Of a stretch of DNA of 48,872 nt, positions 43,282 to 48,872 are shown piece by piece (position 1 is the first letter of the stretch; every line of letters begins with the position of its first letter). Under the pieces are notes generated by a model. The model had not been told where the DNA came from, made no database searches, and saw only the letters and a program-made list of their open reading frames with translations. Source of the stretch: Planctomycetaceae bacterium (GTDB lineage Bacteria > Planctomycetota > Planctomycetia > Planctomycetales > Planctomycetaceae); contig JANQQW010000377.1 in assembly GCA_028284885.1 (NCBI GenBank), positions 1 through 48,872 on the forward strand, given 5' to 3'. The position numbers and the translations under genes were made by a program.

Positions 43282-45051
43282 ATGGTCCGCATTCCGCACG
43301 CCTTGTGGCTGCTGCTCGTCCTCCCCGCCGTCGGCTGTCAGAGCAGTTGGTTCGACTGGACCGACATGCCCGGCCTCTCGAGCTTCGCGAACGCCGAGGA
43401 GGACGACTTCGAGGAAGAGGAGAAGGACGAGTTCGTCACCAAGGCGGACACGCCGTTCATCGGCGAGTACACCACCGTCGCCGGCCTCAACATGATCACG
43501 CTCGAGGGCGTCGGCCTGGTGACCGGCCTCGACGGGACCGGTGGCGACCCGCCCCCGTCCGGCTACCGCACGGCCCTGTTGGAACAGATGCGGAAGCGCG
43601 GCGTGACCAACCCCAACGAGTGGCTCTCCCGCCCCGACACGGCCCTCGTCGTCGTGCGGGCCGACTTCCCGCCGCTCGTGAAGCCGGGCGACGAGTTCGA
43701 CGTGAAGGTGCGGCTCCCCGAGGGGAGCAAGGCAACCAGTCTGCAGGGGGGCTGGCTTCTCGAGACCTACCTCGCGGAAGCGGCCGTCGTGCCGGGACGC
43801 GGAATGATGAAGGGGCACGTGTTCGCCAAGGCGAAAGGGCCCGTTCTCGTCTCGGCCGGTTCTGGCGACGACGAGGACCTCGCGGGCGTGCTGCGTCGCG
43901 GCCGCATCCTGGGTGGCGGCGAGTCGCTGAAGTCCCGCGACATGTCGCTGTTCCTCCGCAGCGACTACCGCAGCGTCCGTAACGCGAAGCGGATCGCCGA
44001 CCGCATCGGCACCCGCTTCAGCGAGTACAACCGCCACGGCATCCGCACGCCGCTCGCCGACGCCAAGACCGACCAGAAGGTCGAACTGCGAATCCACCCG
44101 AAGTACCGCGACAACTTCCCGCGGTATCTGCACGCCATCCGCAAGATTCCCTTCCGCGAGACGACCGTCGCCCGGCGAATCCGGCTCGAGCAACTCGAGG
44201 ACAAACTGAACACGCCCGCCACGTCCAGCGACGCCGCGATCGAACTCGAGGCGGCCGGCACGGAGGCCCTCCCCATCCTGCGGACGGCCCTGAACAACCC
44301 CTCGCTGGAGGTTCGCTTCCACGCGGCGACTGCCCTCGCCTACCTGGGCGACACGTCGGGGACGAAGCACCTCGCCGACGCGGCCCGTGCGGAGCCGGCC
44401 TTCCGCGTCTACGCCCTCGCCGGTCTCGCGGCGGCGGACGACGGCGAGGCGATGGTCCTGCTCCGCTCGCTCCTCGACGAGGAGAGTGCCGAACTCCGCT
44501 ACGGGGCGTTCCGGGCGATGACCGTCATCGACGAGTACGACCCGTACGTCGCCGGCGAGCCGCTCCCGAACAAGGACGCCCGACAGTTCCAACTGCACGT
44601 CCTGCCGACGGCCGGCCCGCCGATGGTACACGTCACCACCTACCAGAAGGCGGAGATCGTCGTCTTCAACACGAACCAGAGCTTCCGCGTCCCGTTCTTC
44701 GCCCGGGCCGGGAAGCACATCGTCGTACGCGGCGAGGCGGGCAGCGACACGATCACCATCGCCCGGCACGAGGCGAACGTCGCCAAGCGTCAGCAGGTGC
44801 CGAACTCCGTCCCGGAGGTGATCCGTGCCGCGGCGGAGATGGGGGCCAGCTACCCCGAGGTCGTGCAGATGCTCGTCCAGGCCGGACAGCAGGGCAACCT
44901 GCCCGGCCGTTTCGAGCAGAACGCTCTGCCCGAGGCGGGCCGCGGATACGTCCGGCCGGCCGAGGGAGACAACTCCGGGTCCTCCTCGACCGTCGGCAAC
45001 CGTCGCACCGCCCCCAACCTGTTCCGCATCGGCGAAGAGGACGACGACTGA
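43282..45051 (+). CDS. FlgI-like (P-ring) lipoprotein with internal HEAT repeats
   Basis: A 589-residue protein with a lipobox (LPAVGC, Cys19) and an acidic linker (EEDDFEEEEKDEF). Residues about 60-300 resemble the flagellar P-ring protein FlgI: GEYTTVAGLNMITLEGVGLVTGLDGTGG, RTALLEQMRKRGV, ALVVVRADFPPLVKPGDEFDVKV, KSRDMSLFLRSDYRSVRNAKRIADRIG. Residues about 320-415 are HEAT-like (EALPILRTALNNPSLEVRFHAATALAYLG), and the C-terminus is beta-rich then low complexity. No other flagellar genes are nearby. ATG 43282 has GGAG about 13 nt upstream. It probably acts in the envelope, but the role is unknown. Confidence 0.8.
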   Translation: MVRIPHALWLLLVLPAVGCQSSWFDWTDMPGLSSFANAEEDDFEEEEKDEFVTKADTPFIGEYTTVAGLNMITLEGVGLVTGLDGTGGDPPPSGYRTALLEQMRKRGVTNPNEWLSRPDTALVVVRADFPPLVKPGDEFDVKVRLPEGSKATSLQGGWLLETYLAEAAVVPGRGMMKGHVFAKAKGPVLVSAGSGDDEDLAGVLRRGRILGGGESLKSRDMSLFLRSDYRSVRNAKRIADRIGTRFSEYNRHGIRTPLADAKTDQKVELRIHPKYRDNFPRYLHAIRKIPFRETTVARRIRLEQLEDKLNTPATSSDAAIELEAAGTEALPILRTALNNPSLEVRFHAATALAYLGDTSGTKHLADAARAEPAFRVYALAGLAAADDGEAMVLLRSLLDEESAELRYGAFRAMTVIDEYDPYVAGEPLPNKDARQFQLHVLPTAGPPMVHVTTYQKAEIVVFNTNQSFRVPFFARAGKHIVVRGEAGSDTITIARHEANVAKRQQVPNSVPEVIRAAAEMGASYPEVVQMLVQAGQQGNLPGRFEQNALPEAGRGYVRPAEGDNSGSSSTVGNRRTAPNLFRIGEEDDD

Positions 45052-45114
45052 CCCCGACCGTTCCCCGACCCCGCCGCCCCGCGAGGGACGTCCTCTCGCC
45101 ACGCCTTCGCGTTC

Positions 45115-48100
45115 ATGCTCAAGTCCCTCGAACTCTTCGGCTTCAAGAGCTTCGCCGACCGGACGACCTTCGACTTCGATCCGGGGGTCACCGGCGTCGT
45201 CGGGCCGAACGGCAGCGGCAAGAGCAACGTCGTCGACGCACTCAAGTGGATTCTGGGCGTCCAGTCCGCGAAGAGCCTTCGCGGCAAGTCGATGGCGGAC
45301 GTCATCTTCAACGGCGCCAGCGGCCGGAAACCGGCGAACGCCGCCGAGGCGACGATCGTCTTCGACAACCGCAAGCGGACGCTCGACCTCGACTTCGACG
45401 AGGTTCGCGTCGGACGGCGGCTGCTGCGGAGCGGCGAGTCGGAGTACCTCGTCAACGACTCGGCCGTCCGTCTGAAGGACGTGGTCCAGCTCTTCATGGG
45501 AACGGGGGCCGGCTCCAACGCCTACTCGATCATCGAGCAGGGCCGCGTCGACCAGATTCTCAACGCGAACGCCGCGGCCCGCCGCAAGGTGTTCGACGAG
45601 GCGGCTGGCATCGCCCGGTACAAGTCCGACCGGACCGAGGCCGAACGCAAACTCGAGCGAGTCGAACAGAACCTCGTCCGGCTGACCGACATCGTCGACG
45701 AGGTGGAGTCCCGGCTCGACTCCGTCCGCAGCCAGGCCGCCAAGGCGGCCAAGTTCCGCGAACTGCGCGCGGAGCTGAAGGAACTGTGGTGGGGGCTCGC
45801 CGCCGACGAGTGCCGGGCGATCACGTCCGAGACGGAACGGATCGAGACGACGTTGGCCGAGGACGCCGCTCGGGTCGCCGAGGTCGAACGACAACGCGGG
45901 GAACTGCAGGGACAGCAGGATCGCGTCGAGGCCGAGCTCGCCCGCATCGAGGAGTCACGGCGGTCGACCGAGCAGGTCCTCGCCCGGCAGCGAGAGGCTG
46001 CGGCGAGCCGTGAGACGACGATCCAGCACGAACGCGAGCGGCTCGTCGACCTCGAGAGCGACGTGACACGACTGCGTCGACAGCGGGCCCTACTCAACTC
46101 GCGGCTGCGGGAGAGCGAACTCGAGTTCGAGCGGGCGGACGCGCAGCTCGACCACCTCCGGTCGTCGGCCGAGCGGGCGCGCAGCGAACTCGACCGAATC
46201 GACGCGCAGATCGACGAGACAGCCGACGAGCGTGACCGCCGGCGGAGCGAGATCGAAGAGCATCGCGAGCAACTGCTCGCCGAGGTGCAGCGTCGCACCG
46301 AGATCGAACACGAGTTGCGGTCGGCGGAAACTCGACTCCAAGGTCTGGTGCTCGAACGGGACGAGGCCGAACGACGGTGCGAGTCCCTCAGAGAGGTCCT
46401 CGCCGAGAAGTCCGGAGAGATCGCCGCTCGGGAGCGTCGCCTGCAGACGACGGAGGAGGCCGTCCGTCAGGCCGAGCAGGTCCGCGACGCCGTCCGCGAG
46501 CAACGCCGGGCACTCGTGGACACGCTCGACGAGTTCCAGCGGACGATCGCGGACCGTCGTGAACAGCGCTCGGCCGCCGAGGCGCGACGCCGGGTGCTCG
46601 AGGACCTCGAGAGCCGGCAGGAGGGGTTCGGCATCGGGGTCCGGGAGATTCTCGACCGGGCTTCCACCATCGACGCCAAACCCTGGAACCGCATCCGTGG
46701 CGCCGCCGCCGATCTGCTCCAAGTCGATCTGGAACACGCGGCCGTCGTCGACGTCGCCCTCGGTTCGCGCGCCCAGTTGATCGTCGTCGACGACGTGCGA
46801 CTGTTGGCCGAGTACCTGCAGCGCGGAGAGACGCCGATTTCGGGACGCGTCGGTTTCGTCGGCTACGCCGCCCCGCTCGTCACCCACGAGGACCTCGACC
46901 TCCGCGGCGAACCGGGTGTCACCTGTCGTGCGGACGAGCTTGCCGCCTCGCCGGACACCCTGCCCGAACTGGCCCGGCGACTCCTCGGCGACACCTGGGT
47001 CGTCGACACGCTCGCCGACGCACTCCGCCTCCATGCGTCCTCCGGGGCGTCCGCCCGCTTCGTCACGCCGCAAGGCGACCTCGTCGAGGCCGACGGCACG
47101 CTCCAGGTGGGCTCCGTGCGACACGAGACGGCCATCGTCTCGCGGAAGAGCGAACTCCGTCGGCTCCGCGTCGAACTCGCCCGGCTCGACCGCCGCATCG
47201 AGTCCGAGCAGGACCGGGCGTCCATCGTCGGAGAGGACCTCGTCGGCATCGAAACGGAACTGGACGAGTCCGACGCCGCCCTCGCGGCCGCGGTCGCCAC
47301 GCGAAACGAGGCCACCGGCGAGTTGCAGTCGGCTCGCAGGGAACTCGCGAAGGCCAAGAAAGAGTCGACGGCGGCCAGCGACGCCCTCGCCGAGCTCGAG
47401 CGACGCATGGAGGAACTCCGCGTCCAGATCGAGTCGTCCGCCGAACGGCGGCAGTCGTGTACGGCCCACGTCGAGTCGCTGCAGGACACGATCTCCGCCG
47501 CCGAGCAGTCTGCCGCGAGACTCGAGGAGTCGGGACGTCAACTGGAACGAGAACGCGAGGAGCAACGGCTCGTCGCCGCCAAGCAGGACGAACGGTTCGA
47601 GGCCCTCGAACGTTCCAGCGAACGTCTTCGCGACGAACTCGACCTTCGCCGCGAACAGCGGGACGAGTCGGAGCGACGGAACACGACCGTCGCGACGAAG
47701 GCCCGTTCTTCGATCCTGCAGCAGCTCAACACGCGGTCGGAACTCGACGAGTTGCACCTCGCCGACGGGGAGCTCGCCCAGAAGGCGTCCGTCCTCACCC
47801 GCAAACGCGACGGACTTCGCGAGGCCCGGGCCGAGCTCGCCGCGCGCGGCTCTCGTCATCGCGACGAACAACGGGCACTCGAGTCCCGACGGCACGAACA
47901 GGAGATCGCCCTCCGGGACACGAACCACCGCCGGACCTCACTGGCCGAGCGGATCGAGGAGGAGTACCAAGTCTCCCTGGACGAGATCCTCGCGTCGGGG
48001 GCGTCGGCTCTCGCCGCGCGTGCCGAGGAGCTCGGCGAGGCCGGGGCCGACCTCGTGTTCGACGACATTCGCGACGACTTGAACACCCGCGTCGAGAGGC

Positions 48101-48759
48101 TGCGAAGGAAGCTGAAGTCCTTCGGCTCGGTCGCCACCGAGAGCCTGCACGACCTCGACGCGCTCGAGACCCGCTTCGGCCGGCTGAGCAGTCAGCTCGA
48201 GGACCTCCAGCACGCCCGCGACGAACTCCGCGACGTGGTCCGCCGCATCAACGGCGAGTGCCGCCGACTGTTCCACGACTCGTTCGACACCATTCGCGGC
48301 CACTTCCGCGAGCTGTTCCGCAAGCTGTTCGGCGGCGGCGACGGGGACATCGTGCTCGAGGATCCGGACGACGCACTCGAGTGCGGGGTCGAAGTCGTCG
48401 CGCGTCCGCCCGGCAAGGAGCTCCGGAACCTCAGCCTGCTCTCCGGCGGCGAACGGACGATGACGGCCGTCGCGCTGCTGATGGCGATCTTCAAGAGCCG
48501 CCCCAGTCCGTTCTGCATCCTGGACGAGGTCGACGCGGCCCTCGACGAGGCGAACGTCGACCGATTCAACACCGTGGTCCGGGAGTTCGCGGACACGACG
48601 CAGTTCATCATCATCACGCACCGCAAGCCGACGATGACCGTCTGCGACGTGCTGTACGGCGTGACGATGCAGGAGTCCGGCGTCTCGAAGCCGATGACGG
48701 TGCGCTTCGACGAGGTGACCGAGACCGGCGAGATCCGCTCCTCGCGTACCGCCGCGTGA
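45115..48759 (+). CDS. smc: Chromosome segregation protein SMC
   Basis: A 1214-residue condensin ATPase of typical length. The N-terminal head has [16 protein letters not shown], Walker [10 protein letters not shown] (30-38) and [19 protein letters not shown]. Long coiled coils rich in Glu, Arg and Leu flank a hinge around residues 505-660 ([44 protein letters not shown]). The C-terminal head carries the signature [18 protein letters not shown] and Walker [14 protein letters not shown]. It compacts and segregates DNA with ScpA/ScpB, which are not in the window. The ATG at 45115 lies 63 bp after the FlgI-like gene. Confidence 0.97.
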   Translation: MLKSLELFGFKSFADRTTFDFDPGVTGVVGPNGSGKSNVVDALKWILGVQSAKSLRGKSMADVIFNGASGRKPANAAEATIVFDNRKRTLDLDFDEVRVGRRLLRSGESEYLVNDSAVRLKDVVQLFMGTGAGSNAYSIIEQGRVDQILNANAAARRKVFDEAAGIARYKSDRTEAERKLERVEQNLVRLTDIVDEVESRLDSVRSQAAKAAKFRELRAELKELWWGLAADECRAITSETERIETTLAEDAARVAEVERQRGELQGQQDRVEAELARIEESRRSTEQVLARQREAAASRETTIQHERERLVDLESDVTRLRRQRALLNSRLRESELEFERADAQLDHLRSSAERARSELDRIDAQIDETADERDRRRSEIEEHREQLLAEVQRRTEIEHELRSAETRLQGLVLERDEAERRCESLREVLAEKSGEIAARERRLQTTEEAVRQAEQVRDAVREQRRALVDTLDEFQRTIADRREQRSAAEARRRVLEDLESRQEGFGIGVREILDRASTIDAKPWNRIRGAAADLLQVDLEHAAVVDVALGSRAQLIVVDDVRLLAEYLQRGETPISGRVGFVGYAAPLVTHEDLDLRGEPGVTCRADELAASPDTLPELARRLLGDTWVVDTLADALRLHASSGASARFVTPQGDLVEADGTLQVGSVRHETAIVSRKSELRRLRVELARLDRRIESEQDRASIVGEDLVGIETELDESDAALAAAVATRNEATGELQSARRELAKAKKESTAASDALAELERRMEELRVQIESSAERRQSCTAHVESLQDTISAAEQSAARLEESGRQLEREREEQRLVAAKQDERFEALERSSERLRDELDLRREQRDESERRNTTVATKARSSILQQLNTRSELDELHLADGELAQKASVLTRKRDGLREARAELAARGSRHRDEQRALESRRHEQEIALRDTNHRRTSLAERIEEEYQVSLDEILASGASALAARAEELGEAGADLVFDDIRDDLNTRVERLRRKLKSFGSVATESLHDLDALETRFGRLSSQLEDLQHARDELRDVVRRINGECRRLFHDSFDTIRGHFRELFRKLFGGGDGDIVLEDPDDALECGVEVVARPPGKELRNLSLLSGGERTMTAVALLMAIFKSRPSPFCILDEVDAALDEANVDRFNTVVREFADTTQFIIITHRKPTMTVCDVLYGVTMQESGVSKPMTVRFDEVTETGEIRSSRTAA

Positions 48760-48818
48760 ACGGGCACGGCATCCGGCCCCCCGCACGGCTCGCCTCGTGT
48801 GCCGTTCGTCCGCGACCG

Positions 48819-48872
48819 TCAGAGTCGCCGCGATCGGACCCGTCGGCCGGGCTTCACGACTTTCTCCGCCGG
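48819..48872 (-). CDS. Possible C-terminal end of a gene entering from the right edge
   Basis: On the minus strand the last 54 bases read as 17 codons ending in TGA: PAEKVVKPGRRVRSRRL. The basic composition could be a ribosomal-type or nucleic-acid-binding tail, but the fragment is far too short to identify. It would converge with smc. Confidence 0.3.
   Translation of the reverse strand, partial: PAEKVVKPGRRVRSRRL

Noticed and set aside
43162..45894. Long minus-strand open frame opposite the FlgI-like gene and the start of smc
   Set aside because: Both plus-strand genes have recognisable domains. The reverse frame is compositional noise.

Overview
The window is about 49 kb of high-GC DNA (roughly 65-70% by eye) from a bacterium that is almost certainly a member of the Planctomycetota. 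The pointers are a DUF1559 pseudopilin-like protein with a small carboxypeptidase-regulatory-like lipoprotein, a DUF1592-family cytochrome/DUF1552/SGNH operon, PQQ-like, WD40 and HEAT-repeat exported proteins, a FlgI-like lipoprotein without flagellar neighbours, and frequent GTG starts. No rRNA, tRNA, CRISPR array or insertion-sequence transposase was found.

Layout. 1-2.6 kb: the end of an unknown gene, a secreted WD40 protein and two small membrane proteins. 2.6-6 kb: a lipoprotein, pyroglutamyl peptidase I (pcp) and a membrane protein of clearly lower GC; this stretch also holds two roughly 90-bp palindromic intergenic elements, a solo arm of the same family, and a direct repeat flanking pcp. 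6-14.2 kb: ilvD, an exported HEAT protein with a degenerate receiver domain, a receiver-less sigma-54 activator, a HemX/CcsA-like membrane protein overlapping hemA, and an FKBP-type lipoprotein. 14.2-18.5 kb: the DUF1559/lipoprotein pair, an Ntn-hydrolase-like protein and a PQQ-repeat protein. 18.5-23.1 kb: a tightly coupled DUF1592-DUF1552-SGNH operon on the minus strand.

23.1-31.8 kb is the most unusual block. It is a five-gene minus-strand operon encoding VgrG, an FHA + DUF6931-like protein, a PAAR protein, a 1563-residue membrane-anchored protein with a caspase-like fold that has lost its catalytic dyad, and a Cys-rich HEAT-like lipoprotein. No sheath, baseplate or membrane-complex genes of a type VI secretion system are in the window, so this looks like an orphan spike/cargo module.

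32-49 kb is mostly housekeeping: a full-length Lhr helicase, a conserved acidic protein, a 54-residue basic protein, a zinc-ribbon Ser/Thr kinase translationally coupled to an unknown partner, rimO-pgsA-PLD (pgsA and PLD overlapping), a FlgI-like/HEAT lipoprotein and smc. Several starts are preceded at 40-50 bp by TAGACT/TACAAT/TATCAT-like -10 boxes. All functional calls are by reading motifs; no database search was run.
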